From Bacteroidota bacterium (GTDB taxonomy: Bacteria > Bacteroidota > Bacteroidia > Chitinophagales > Chitinophagaceae), in the NCBI GenBank assembly GCA_023433345.1, contig JAEZDA010000086.1, positions 34,814 to 98,813 of the forward strand: 64,000 bases of DNA, written 5' to 3'. Shown piece after piece: positions 20,951-29,617 of the stretch (positions are counted from its first letter, which is position 1; each line of letters starts with the position of its first letter). Position numbers and translations under genes: made by a program. Under the pieces are notes generated by a model, which was not told the DNA's origin, made no database searches, and worked only from the letters and a program-made list of their open reading frames with translations.

Positions 20951-21748
20951 CTATTTAACACTTGCTTCACTAATAAAAGCACTTAAATGTTCCCATGATT
21001 TATCCTTTTCCTCAAGCATCCCCATATGACCGGTTTGCCTAAGGATCTTTACTTCCGGCTCCTGTGGAATCACAACCTGCTTCATGGAAGATTCAAAAGG
21101 GACAGCCTTATCATGTTGCCCAATAATGAAAAGAATTTTCCCCGGGAATTTTTCCAGGATATCAGTGCGGTCCTTTCGGCTTATCATCGCCTCATAATAA
21201 TAGATCAGCATTTCACCATTAAAATTTTTAGCCCGCTGTAATAAATCCTGAATATCCTCCTTACTTTTCTCCTCATCATAAAACAAGCCGGGCGTGCTGG
21301 TTTTCATGAACGCTTCGCTGCCATTCTGTTTAATGAAATCAATCGACTTTCTCCGGGCTTCTTTCTTTTCTGCATTATCTGCAAAGGCGCTCGAATGAAA
21401 CAGCACCATATCAGAAACCATATCCGGAAATAATTCAGCAAATGCCAACATCGTATAGCCTCCCATGCTATGGCCTACCATAATAACGGAAGAATGACCT
21501 TCTTCCTCCAAAATAAATTTTAGGGGCTTCGCGAGGTTTTCCAAAGAAGGTGTTCCGTCGGGCAGGGTAGACCCACCCGTACCGGGAAGATTGGGAATGA
21601 TCAACCTGCAGAATGGGAGAAAATGCGGCGCATCGCTCCAGATAGTGTTGTCTTCACCAAAGCCATGCACTAACATTACAGGCGTGCCGCTTCCAGACAC
21701 TTCATATTCAATTTGCCCTCCAGGTGCCGAGATGATTTTGTTTTCCAT
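20951..21748 (-). CDS. Alpha/beta hydrolase
   Basis: A 265-residue cytoplasmic hydrolase from ATG 21748. It has the oxyanion motif LVHGFG (residues 26-31), the nucleophile elbow GHSMGG with Ser94, Asp213 in GQHDKAVP and His241 in TGHMGM, which is a complete catalytic triad. A lid region of about 70 residues lies between. The family covers esterases, lipases and related enzymes, and the substrate is unknown. The start overlaps the end of the upstream DUF4105 gene by 41 bp, which suggests translational coupling. A longer upstream start (21808) would give a poor N-terminus (MRCYRWWLYLCC) and is rejected. Confidence 0.85.
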   Translation of the reverse strand: MENKIISAPGGQIEYEVSGSGTPVMLVHGFGEDNTIWSDAPHFLPFCRLIIPNLPGTGGSTLPDGTPSLENLAKPLKFILEEEGHSSVIMVGHSMGGYTMLAFAELFPDMVSDMVLFHSSAFADNAEKKEARRKSIDFIKQNGSEAFMKTSTPGLFYDEEKSKEDIQDLLQRAKNFNGEMLIYYYEAMISRKDRTDILEKFPGKILFIIGQHDKAVPFESSMKQVVIPQEPEVKILRQTGHMGMLEEKDKSWEHLSAFISEASVK

Positions 21749-22883
21749 GTTCAGAATATTTTGCCACTGACCGCAGCATAAGTACAGCCACCAGCGGTAG
21801 CAACGCATTGTTCATCTGTTGTGGTAACAAAAACCAGGCTAATAGTACCAACACCATCACCACTGCTGTAATTCCAAAATATAGCCTCACCCAATTTTTA
21901 CCCGAATGCATAAAAAAAGATATGAAAAGATGAGAAGGGATGGCCCAGAGAAGATTATAGTTGTCCTTCGTCATGGAGTGGTCGGTAGCCGTCCACATCA
22001 GTACAAGAACAATTCCTAAAAGTCCTGTCAAAAAAAACAAGGTGCTATCAATTACCTGGAACCATCTTTTCGTTTTTGGAGATCGGTAAACGCTTAAAAA
22101 GATCATCAGGATCATGAACCCTGAAAAAAATCCTGACGGCGTTATCAATGAAGGTTCAAAGTTGATTTGAGGCTTTTCGTACAATTCAGATTTGGTTTCA
22201 ACAACTTTCGTGTTGATACTTCCGTCCAATGCGCGCATCAGGTTGTCAGGTAAAAATTGCTGCTCTCCAGGCTTCATAACCGCATCTGTTCGGGCGCCGA
22301 GCAAAATATCAATTCCCAGTTTACTCCAATGCTGTTCTCCCTTATCAAGGTAAAGGTGTATCGCCTCACGGAAACGCGTACCCGAAGGCATCGTTGCTGG
22401 TAATTGCGGTGTGGGTGACTTAAATTTCAGAATAAGGTCACGAAGGCGGGTTGTACAATTGTCAAAAAAGAAATCGTATTTATAATATCGGTTCTCTTCT
22501 TTTGCATTTTCCAAAAGCGCCCGCTGTAGTGCAATCTTTTCTCCGGCACTGAGGTTTAGCACCTGTTCAGTAATTCCTCTGCCCGTGTATTGGTAAAGGT
22601 TACGGAAATCATTAAAATATTCGAGGCTTAAAAAGTAGTCGAGTTTTCCGCGTGCAAATTTTAAATAGAAATTTTTATCGTCGAAATTAAATGTGCCATA
22701 GTTGAACACTATGTCTGTCATAGCGGTGCTGTCAGTGATCCTGATCGCGCTGTGCCCGAATATGGAATAGAGCTCATCTCCCGGCGTGCATGTAAGCAGG
22801 GATATCCTCAGGCGCGACGAATCCTGAGCATAGCAGGCCCCAAAAAACAAGCTGAAAAGTGTGGTAAGTAGTATGCGCCTCAC
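21708..22883 (-). CDS. DUF4105 membrane protein, Lnb-type lipoprotein N-acyltransferase candidate
   Basis: A 391-residue protein with a signal peptide or N-terminal membrane anchor (ends ACYAQ), a periplasmic domain of about 220 residues, and about four hydrophobic helices in the C-terminal third. The N-terminal domain carries the family's conserved His44 (IFGHSAIR) and Cys143 (FDNCTTRLRD), the pair proposed as catalytic in the Bacteroides lipoprotein N-acyltransferase Lnb. If so, it adds the third acyl chain to lipoproteins, replacing Lnt. I see the family motifs; the activity is inferred. It overlaps the alpha/beta hydrolase downstream and lies 10 bp upstream of the guaB stop on the same strand. 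Confidence 0.8.
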   Translation of the reverse strand: MRRILLTTLFSLFFGACYAQDSSRLRISLLTCTPGDELYSIFGHSAIRITDSTAMTDIVFNYGTFNFDDKNFYLKFARGKLDYFLSLEYFNDFRNLYQYTGRGITEQVLNLSAGEKIALQRALLENAKEENRYYKYDFFFDNCTTRLRDLILKFKSPTPQLPATMPSGTRFREAIHLYLDKGEQHWSKLGIDILLGARTDAVMKPGEQQFLPDNLMRALDGSINTKVVETKSELYEKPQINFEPSLITPSGFFSGFMILMIFLSVYRSPKTKRWFQVIDSTLFFLTGLLGIVLVLMWTATDHSMTKDNYNLLWAIPSHLFISFFMHSGKNWVRLYFGITAVVMVLVLLAWFLLPQQMNNALLPLVAVLMLRSVAKYSEHGKQNHLGTWRAN

Positions 22884-22892
22884 AATAGATTA

Positions 22893-24380
22893 TTACCTGC
22901 TGTAATTTGGCGCTTCCTTAGTGATGGCAATGTCGTGCGCATGACTTTCACGCATACCGGCATTGCTTATTCGTATGAAAGTAGCCTTTTGTAATTCGGG
23001 AATGTTTGCCGCTCCACAGTAACCCATCCCCGCTTTCAACCCGCCCGTAAACTGGTGTGTCACTTCGCTTAACCGCCCTTTGAACGGCACTCTTCCTTCA
23101 ATTCCCTCCGGTACAAACTTTTTGATGTCATCTTCAACATCCTGGAAATATCTGTCGCTGCTGCCTTGCGCCATTGCACCGAGCGAGCCCATCCCACGGT
23201 ATTGTTTGAATTTTCTCCCTTCAAATATTATTGTTTCTCCGGGACTCTCCTCTGTGCCAGCGAACACATTTCCCATCATTACGCATGAAGCACCTGCCGC
23301 GATCGCTTTCACCATATCTCCCGTATACCTGATACCGCCATCACTAATAATTCCAACCTGTTTCCCCTTCAGTGCCGCTGCAGCGTGCATCACCGCCGTT
23401 ATTTGCGGAACACCCGTTCCTGCAACAATTCTTGTGGTACAAATTGATCCCGGGCCGATACCAACCTTGATAGCATCGGCTCCTGCATTTGCAAGGGCAA
23501 GCGCCCCTTCTCCGGTTCCCACATTTCCCGCAATTACAGGGAGGTCTCTAAATGTTTTTTTGATGAGCTTTAAGGCATCCATAACTCCTTTTGTGTGCCC
23601 GTGGGCGCTGTCGAGGCAAACTACGTCTACGCCTGACCGTTGCAGTGCGGAAACTCTTTCCATTATATCTCCGGTTATACCAACACCGGCGCCTACCAAC
23701 AGTCTGCCGAAACTGTCTTTTACAGCATTAGGATGACTTTTTAATTTAAGTATATCACCAAAAGTGACAAGCCCAATAAGCCTGCCCTTTTTGTCAACCA
23801 CCGGCAGCTTTTCAACCTTATTGCGTTTAAAAATGCCTTCTGCTTTTTTCAGATCTGTGCCTTCCGGAGCCGTAATAAGATTTTCCCTCGTCATCACCTT
23901 GCTCACTTCCTGCTTCATATTTTCTTCAAAGCGGAGGTCGCGGTTGGTGAGTATGCCGACAAGTTTATGGGAATGATCCACGATAGGGATTCCGCCGATA
24001 CGGTTTTCTCTCATCAGCCTGAAAGCCTCGCCTATGGTCGATTCCGGGAAAAGCGTTATCGGGTCGAGAATCAGTCCGTTCTCACTTCTTTTTACCTTTC
24101 TCACCTGTTCTGCCTGCTGCTGGATGTCCATATTTTTATGGAGAATGCCGAGACCTCCCTGGCGTGCGAGAGCGATCGCAAGTTCAGCCTCTGTAACAGT
24201 ATCCATTGCGGCGCTAAGCATGGGAATGTTGAGGCGGATGTTTTTTGTAAGCGTTGTAGAAATATCGACTTCGCGTGGCAGGATCTCGGAAAAAGCCGGT
24301 GTGAGAAGCACATCATCAAAGGTTAAACCTTCTGATAGTTTGGCGGATGCAGATCCGCTACCGGATTTTAGTTTGGCCAT
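22893..24380 (-). CDS. guaB: Inosine-5'-monophosphate dehydrogenase
   Basis: Oxidises IMP to XMP with NAD, the committed step of GMP synthesis. At 495 residues it has the normal length. Parts: N-terminal barrel start (LTFDDVLLTPAFSE), two CBS domains at about residues 103-220 that bind purine nucleotides, then the remaining TIM barrel with catalytic Cys314 in GPGSICTTR and the flap region with GMGSLGAM. ATG 24380 was chosen because the family similarity starts about 17 residues later; the longer open frame to 24461 does not resemble IMPDH and crosses a promoter-like element. It is followed 9 bp later by the DUF4105 gene. Confidence 0.95.
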   Translation of the reverse strand: MAKLKSGSGSASAKLSEGLTFDDVLLTPAFSEILPREVDISTTLTKNIRLNIPMLSAAMDTVTEAELAIALARQGGLGILHKNMDIQQQAEQVRKVKRSENGLILDPITLFPESTIGEAFRLMRENRIGGIPIVDHSHKLVGILTNRDLRFEENMKQEVSKVMTRENLITAPEGTDLKKAEGIFKRNKVEKLPVVDKKGRLIGLVTFGDILKLKSHPNAVKDSFGRLLVGAGVGITGDIMERVSALQRSGVDVVCLDSAHGHTKGVMDALKLIKKTFRDLPVIAGNVGTGEGALALANAGADAIKVGIGPGSICTTRIVAGTGVPQITAVMHAAAALKGKQVGIISDGGIRYTGDMVKAIAAGASCVMMGNVFAGTEESPGETIIFEGRKFKQYRGMGSLGAMAQGSSDRYFQDVEDDIKKFVPEGIEGRVPFKGRLSEVTHQFTGGLKAGMGYCGAANIPELQKATFIRISNAGMRESHAHDIAITKEAPNYSR

Positions 24381-24383
24381 GTG

Positions 24384-24391
24384 CAAAAGTA
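24384..24391 (-). promoter_or_regulatory. Putative -7 element (TACTTTTG) of guaB, nearly leaderless
   Basis: On the minus strand TACTTTTG matches the Bacteroidota -7 consensus TAnnTTTG exactly. Only three bases separate it from the chosen guaB ATG, which would put the transcript start at or next to the start codon. No -33 TTTG is seen at 19-20 bp upstream. Confidence 0.45.
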
Positions 24392-24575
24392 ATGCAAATG
24401 CTCTGATGTGAACATATTCCAAATTTAGCAGGCGAAGGTTTTGGGCGTTCCCGCGAGGCACACGGTCGGGTGGTCGGGCTTGACAGCTACTGGCAGCAAC
24501 GACTTTGAAAGGAGTTCAGAATATTTATTGACGGCCTTTCGCCTTATTTTTTTTTGATTCGAATAATCTCTCACT

Positions 24576-25670
24576 TTATCCTTTCCACCTGTATCGTTTG
24601 CCCGGCAAAGATTCAACACAGCCGTGAAGTTCTAAGGATAGGAGACTGGATGCCAACCGACCGGCCGGTATTCCGAACATCATAAGCTCATCGATATGCT
24701 TTTGGCCATGCTGAAGAATGGAGGCCAGTTGTTTCTCCGTTTCATCTAAATCATAGAAAAGTTGTGGTTGCACAGGGCTTTCTTTCTTTATTTTTTCATT
24801 CCAGTTCATAAATTCAAGAAGATCTTTGGCTGAAGTGATCAGTTGCGCGCGGTTGTTTTTTATGAGCAGGTTGCATCCCTCGCTTTTTGCATCGTTAGCT
24901 CTTCCCGGGAAGGCAAACACTTCGCGATTATATTCATTTGCCAACCTTGCGGTTATCATAGATCCACCCTTAGGCCCGGTTTCCACAACAACTGTGCAAT
25001 CACTTATTCCCGCCACTATCCTGTTCCTTTCGGGAAAGTTTTCACGGTCAGGTTGAATGCTGCTCATAAATTCCGTGATCAATCCTCCCGATCTTGTCAT
25101 TTGAGCTGCAAGGTGCGCGTTGTGGCGCGGGTAGATTGTTTGGAACCCATGCGCGAGAATGCCCACGGTGTTGTGTCCATTGTTCAAAGCAGCCCGGTGT
25201 GCAAATGTATCTATGCCTGATGCGAGGCCGCTTATAATTAAGACATCTCCCGGCATGCCCTCTATCAGGCACTCGCATTGCTCTCTTCCATAGGTTGAAG
25301 GGTTTCGTGTACCCACCACCGATAGTACTCTCGTTGTATTCAGGTCTGCTGTTCCTTTGTAATAAAACAGAACCGGTGCATCATAGCAATGCAGCAGGCG
25401 TTTAGGATAATTGGTGTCTGTGATAAAGTAGGCAACGATGCCGTGTTTATCCATGAACCGCATCTCTTTTTCGCACTCATGGAAATTTTGAAAAGTTTTG
25501 ATATTGCCGGCACGGATCGAGCCAATACCTTCCAGTTTTTCCAACAATCTTTTCGGCGCAGAAAAAATTTCCCTGGCACAGGAGAATGCCTGGATAAGGC
25601 TTCTTGCGTGTACGGAGCCCACCTGAGGGATCATTGTGAGCGCAATGCGGTAAATCATTTCATCTTTCAT
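24576..25670 (-). CDS. dprA: DNA-processing protein DprA
   Basis: Loads RecA onto incoming single-stranded DNA during natural transformation. 364 residues. The N-terminal helical part is SAM/HhH-like (KLEGIGSIRAGNIK). The central Rossmann domain has VVGTRNPSTYG, ISGLASGIDTFAH and GGSMITARLANEY, the ssDNA-binding core. The C-terminal about 60 residues form the winged-helix DML1 domain (IDELMMFGIPAGRLASSLLSLELHG). It lies 20 bp downstream of the OmpA-family gene and 195 bp upstream of guaB. Whether this strain is transformable is not shown, but a ComEA-like protein is encoded at 30420. Confidence 0.93.
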   Translation of the reverse strand: MKDEMIYRIALTMIPQVGSVHARSLIQAFSCAREIFSAPKRLLEKLEGIGSIRAGNIKTFQNFHECEKEMRFMDKHGIVAYFITDTNYPKRLLHCYDAPVLFYYKGTADLNTTRVLSVVGTRNPSTYGREQCECLIEGMPGDVLIISGLASGIDTFAHRAALNNGHNTVGILAHGFQTIYPRHNAHLAAQMTRSGGLITEFMSSIQPDRENFPERNRIVAGISDCTVVVETGPKGGSMITARLANEYNREVFAFPGRANDAKSEGCNLLIKNNRAQLITSAKDLLEFMNWNEKIKKESPVQPQLFYDLDETEKQLASILQHGQKHIDELMMFGIPAGRLASSLLSLELHGCVESLPGKRYRWKG

Positions 25671-25690
25671 TACCGCAACAATAGCGAAGC

Positions 25691-27592
25691 CTAGTTAGAA
25701 ATTATATGCATTTCCGTACGCCGGTTGCGAGATTTTCCTTCCTCGGTTGTGTTGGGTTCAACGGGTTTTGTTTCTCCAAATCCTTCAGCGATAAGTCTCG
25801 TTGGCGCGATGCCCTTGTTTGCAAGATATTTAACCACTGTTTTCGCGCGTTCGCGGCTAAGCGTGAGATTATCTGCCGGTTTGCCTACATTATCCGTATG
25901 GCCGGAGATCCGGATCTTCATTGCAGGATTTTCATTCATCAGGGCAACTACAAGATCAAGTTCCGGTAATGATTCAGGTTTTAAATCAGATTTCCCGGCA
26001 TCAAAAAAGATATTTTTGAGTACAACAGCCGCCCCTGCCTCAACGGGTTGGAGTGGTATGTTCACCACCTGCGGCGAATCAACTGTGGACTGACCAAGAG
26101 AATAATTCTCCGAATAAAAAAGGTAGCCTTTCCTTCCTACATTAAAAGCATAGTTACGCCCTATCGGAAGAGCGACGAAGTAGTTTCCCTCTTCATCGGT
26201 TTGTAGCCGTGATACGATATTTCGATTATCCAGGTCCGTTAGTACAACCCGCGATGGTAATCCCTGCAGGGTTTTCTTATCGAACACCTTTCCTTTCACC
26301 CATGTAGTTCTTGATGCACGGACCTTTTCCGGCAATTCAAAACTGTATAGATCAAGCCCGCCCTTCGTATCGCTTCGATCGCTTGCAAAATACCCGGTAC
26401 GTCCGTCTGCAGATACGATCAGGGACCCCTCATCATCAATTGTATTAATTGGGTATCCCAGGTTTACCGGGGTTGCCCAGGAGTCTCCATTCTTTCGTGC
26501 TAAAAAAAGATCTGTGCTACCGTAGCCGGGAAGGCCGCTGCTGTTGAAATAAAGCGAGAGGTTATCAGCATGAATAAAAGGGCAGCTTTCATCGCCTGCG
26601 GTATTTATTTCAGCACCCAGGTTTTGTGGTCTTTGCCATTTGCCGTCATCACCGCGGCGGGTTACCCATATGTCTTTTCCGCCGAAGCCACCGGGGGCGT
26701 TGCTGGAAAAATAAAGATCACGCCTGTCTGGCGAGAGGGATGGAGAAGATTCCCAAAATTCAGTGTTTATTGGAATATTTTCAGGCTCCGACCATCCTCC
26801 TGATTTAGTGCGATAAGAAAGGTAAAGATCACAGCTTCCTGCTCCTTCCGGGTAGTTGCAGCCTGTGAATACAAGCCATTCGCCATCCTGGGAAATATTC
26901 TGAGCTCCTTCATTCAGGTTGGTATTTACTTTTCCGCCTAAAGGTTTTGCCTTATTCCAATTGCCATCTATCAGGTCGGCCTCAAAGAAGTCTTCATCGT
27001 TTTGAACCCGGCGGGTGAAGATCATTTTTTTTCCATCGATGGTCAGTGAGGGAAAATACTCGAGATCGACGGAGTTTATGTTTTCACCCAGGTTAACCGG
27101 CTTGAAGATATAATCGCCTGCCTGTTCTTTTTGCTGTTGCAAGGCGAATTCGTATGTGCGTTGCCGGTAGTTTCCAGCCTTTATACTTTGTTCGTTTAGT
27201 TTTTGCGTGAGAAAACTTTTTACTTTTTGCAGTGCTTCGGCAAAATTGCCGGTTCCTGCAAGCGAAATGGAGTAGGGCAAAAGGTAGGTTGAGGCATAGA
27301 TGGAATCAAGGGAGAATGCCGTACGAAAGTCGTTTACTGAAGCCGAGTAGTTTTTCATATTTGCGTGTATGCCTGCCCGTGAGAGATAAGCGTCAACGAA
27401 TTTTCCATCAGTTGCAATGGCTTCCTGCAAAAGGTTTATGGCCTCCCTGTAATTACCCTGCATAGCTGCTTCATAGGCTTTTTCATTGATAGCTGCAGCC
27501 TTTTTTGCAACTTTTTCCGGGTCATACCACTGCGCATGAAGACAGGTTGAAGCCAGGAGGAAGATCGCCATTGAGAAAAGCGATTTTTTCAT
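25691..27592 (-). CDS. OmpA-family protein with TPR, PD40 propeller and carboxypeptidase-regulatory domains (PorE-like)
   Basis: 633 residues. In order: signal peptide (ends CLHAQ), TPR repeats at about 30-100, PD40/WD40-like propeller strands at about 170-420 (repeated LSPDRRDLYFSSN-type motifs), a carboxypeptidase-regulatory-like beta domain at about 432-505 (KGKVFDKKTLQGLP), and an OmpA_C peptidoglycan-binding domain at about 525-633 (ISGHTDNVGKPADN). This order is the same as PorE, a T9SS outer-membrane component anchored to peptidoglycan. PorE is a lipoprotein, whereas here the signal looks like signal peptidase I although a Cys is nearby (STCLHAQ). Bacteroidota carry several such paralogues, so PorE itself is not certain. 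The gene ends in TAG. Confidence 0.85.
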   Translation of the reverse strand: MKKSLFSMAIFLLASTCLHAQWYDPEKVAKKAAAINEKAYEAAMQGNYREAINLLQEAIATDGKFVDAYLSRAGIHANMKNYSASVNDFRTAFSLDSIYASTYLLPYSISLAGTGNFAEALQKVKSFLTQKLNEQSIKAGNYRQRTYEFALQQQKEQAGDYIFKPVNLGENINSVDLEYFPSLTIDGKKMIFTRRVQNDEDFFEADLIDGNWNKAKPLGGKVNTNLNEGAQNISQDGEWLVFTGCNYPEGAGSCDLYLSYRTKSGGWSEPENIPINTEFWESSPSLSPDRRDLYFSSNAPGGFGGKDIWVTRRGDDGKWQRPQNLGAEINTAGDESCPFIHADNLSLYFNSSGLPGYGSTDLFLARKNGDSWATPVNLGYPINTIDDEGSLIVSADGRTGYFASDRSDTKGGLDLYSFELPEKVRASRTTWVKGKVFDKKTLQGLPSRVVLTDLDNRNIVSRLQTDEEGNYFVALPIGRNYAFNVGRKGYLFYSENYSLGQSTVDSPQVVNIPLQPVEAGAAVVLKNIFFDAGKSDLKPESLPELDLVVALMNENPAMKIRISGHTDNVGKPADNLTLSRERAKTVVKYLANKGIAPTRLIAEGFGETKPVEPNTTEEGKSRNRRTEMHIISN

Positions 27593-28023
27593 ATTACCAG
27601 ATTAAGGGTTGAAGTTAGGAGGAATTGAGAGATGGAAGATTTGGCTGCTGTTAAATTATCGAAATGGTGGGGGATTGGATTTGAGTGCCGGGTCGGTGCT
27701 GTAGGACGCTTCTGTTATTTTAGTACAATCATTTTTTCCCTTCCGATGGCATAGTTAGGTGCCCTTATTAGCAGATTTATGGAATTTAAATAAACGCTTT
27801 TATCATCGTGTTTAAAGATTCCGCAGTAGATCAATGATTGCGGGAGAGTCTGTTATATTGCGAAATGAAGGGTTTGAAACCCGTGTGACCCTTTTGCAGG
27901 GAATTTGAGGGTGGATCGTATCTGTCATTTTCAGGAGAATCGAAGGGTTTTATACTGAAAGGGCATTTATCTATTCTATCGGAGGGGAGGATAAAGCATG
28001 GAAGAAGCTTTCTAGTCAATCCC
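27593..28023 (-). other. Gene-free interval between queE and the OmpA-family gene
   Basis: About 430 bp without a credible gene. The longest frame (88 codons on the minus strand, ending at 27831) overlaps queE and has no family features. I see one short palindrome (GGGTTTGAAACCC around 27870) but no terminator and no clear promoter. It must hold the upstream region of the OmpA-family gene. It may be decayed sequence. Confidence 0.5.
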
Positions 28024-28671
28024 CTAAGGCACATTGATAAACTTATGCAGCTGCACCGAAAGCTCCCATCCCGGGTTACCTTTAATATACTCCACAATCA
28101 GAGGCGTGATCTTCTCCCGCCTGCTCCACTCAGGCTGCAAATACAGTTTGCAAAGCGGCTTTACCATCAACGCATATTTTTCGGCCCACCTAAAATCACT
28201 TTCGTTGTAAACAATAATCTTGAGCTCATCTGCCGCAGCAATCACTTCAGGCAGGGGAGCTTTAAATTTCTTGGGAGATAAACATATCCAGTTCCATTTA
28301 CCGGAAAGCGGACTTGAACCCGAGGTTTCAATATTTGTTTCGATCCCGGCACTGTTCAACAGCGAGGTTAAATCGTCCAATTGATGGAGCAACGGTTCCC
28401 CACCTGTTATCACCGCAAGTTTCGCAGGCGTTGATTTTATCTCAGAAACAATTTCGTCTATGCGCCTGCGTGGATGAACATCTGCGTTCCAGCTTTCCTT
28501 TACATCGCACCACACACAGCCAACATCACACCCTCCGAGTCGTATAAAATACGCCGCTCTTCCCTGGTGAAATCCTTCCCCTTGAATGGTATAAAAACTC
28601 TCCATTACAGGCAACTGGAGCTGTATGGTATCTTTTATTTCCAAAAGATCAGTTGTTGTTGATAAATGCAT
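28024..28671 (-). CDS. queE: 7-carboxy-7-deazaguanine synthase (radical SAM)
   Basis: Converts 6-carboxy-tetrahydropterin to 7-carboxy-7-deazaguanine in the queuosine/preQ0 pathway. The radical-SAM motif is C-x3-C-x2-C: Cys48, Cys52 and Cys55 in GGCDVGCVWCDVKESW, which also carries the QueE-specific WCDVK. The leading SFYTIQGEG is the family N-terminal signature, and TGGEPLLH follows. ATG 28671 gives 215 residues; ATG 28674 is one codon away, and a start at the internal Met just before ESFYTIQGEG is possible. The start overlaps the 3' end of folD by 23 bp, suggesting coupling. Confidence 0.9.
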   Translation of the reverse strand: MHLSTTTDLLEIKDTIQLQLPVMESFYTIQGEGFHQGRAAYFIRLGGCDVGCVWCDVKESWNADVHPRRRIDEIVSEIKSTPAKLAVITGGEPLLHQLDDLTSLLNSAGIETNIETSGSSPLSGKWNWICLSPKKFKAPLPEVIAAADELKIIVYNESDFRWAEKYALMVKPLCKLYLQPEWSRREKITPLIVEYIKGNPGWELSVQLHKFINVP

Positions 28672-29524
28672 CATAAGTATTCTGAAGTAAGGCGGCAATG
28701 GTCATCAGGCCTACCCCGCCGGGAACGGGGCTTATAGCAGCAGCAAGTTCAGACACTCCGCCGAAATCCACGTCTCCCTTAATTGAGTAGCCAGATTTCT
28801 TAGTGGCATCTTCCACACGGGTTATACCTACATCTATCACCACAGCGCCGGGCTTTACCATCTCCGCTTTCACAAATCCCGGGATGCCGATAGCAGCGAC
28901 GATTATGTCTGCCTCACGGCAAATTTTTAAAAGATCTTTTGTGCGACTATGCGTTACCGTTACCGTACAATTTCCAGGATCACTGTTGCTGCTGAGAAGC
29001 ACGCTAACCGGTCTTCCAACAATATTGCTCCTGCCGATAACAACCGCATGCTTACCGGCAGTTTCAATTTTATAATGTTCCAGCATAAACATGATCCCCT
29101 GCGGAGTGGCTGGTACAAATCCTTTCTGACCCAGCATGAGTTTGCCCGCATTTACAGGGTGAAAGCCGTCCACATCCTTTTTTGGATTGATCAATTCTAT
29201 TATCCGATTTTCATTCACATGCGCCGGCAACGGAAGTTGAACCAAAATTCCGTCCACTGATGAATCATCATTCAATGCTGAGATCCTTTCTACCAGAGTG
29301 ATCTCTTTTACATCTTCCGGCATGCGGATCAATGTGCTCTTAAACCCCGTTTCCTCACAGCTCCTGATTTTGGAGGCCACATAAGTTTCGCTGGCCCCGT
29401 TGCTGCCTACCAGAATCGCCGCCAGATGTGGAGGCCTTCCAAATCGTTGCGATGCTTCGGCAACCTGTTTTTTTAGCCTGTCTTTCAAAGCTTGGGAAGC
29501 CGCCTTCCCGTCGAGTAATAACAT
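28649..29524 (-). CDS. folD: Bifunctional methylenetetrahydrofolate dehydrogenase/cyclohydrolase
   Basis: Interconverts 5,10-methylene-, methenyl- and 10-formyl-tetrahydrofolate using NADP. 291 residues, usual length. Seen: the substrate motif ASETYVASK with Tyr48 and Lys52, DGILVQLPLP, PKKDVDGFHP, the Rossmann signature VIGRSNIVGRPV and the C-terminal PVPGGVGLMT. It is upstream of and overlaps queE; one pathway is folate-based and the other pterin-based, so co-regulation is plausible but not shown. Confidence 0.95.
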   Translation of the reverse strand: MLLLDGKAASQALKDRLKKQVAEASQRFGRPPHLAAILVGSNGASETYVASKIRSCEETGFKSTLIRMPEDVKEITLVERISALNDDSSVDGILVQLPLPAHVNENRIIELINPKKDVDGFHPVNAGKLMLGQKGFVPATPQGIMFMLEHYKIETAGKHAVVIGRSNIVGRPVSVLLSSNSDPGNCTVTVTHSRTKDLLKICREADIIVAAIGIPGFVKAEMVKPGAVVIDVGITRVEDATKKSGYSIKGDVDFGGVSELAAAISPVPGGVGLMTIAALLQNTYDAFINNN

Positions 29525-29617
29525 ACCGCAAAACTACCAAAGAAAGGCTAATTAAGGGTTAGTTTTTAAGTTCGTATGAGTGCCGGAAGTATTTTGATTA
29601 CCTCCAAATTTTCATTT

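Noticed and set aside
23080..23736. 218-codon plus-strand frame opposite guaB
   Set aside because: Antisense shadow rich in Ser/Pro/Ile; guaB is intact on the minus strand.
27831..28097. 88-codon minus-strand frame next to queE
   Set aside because: Overlaps the queE coding end, composition is arbitrary and no start context or homology is seen.
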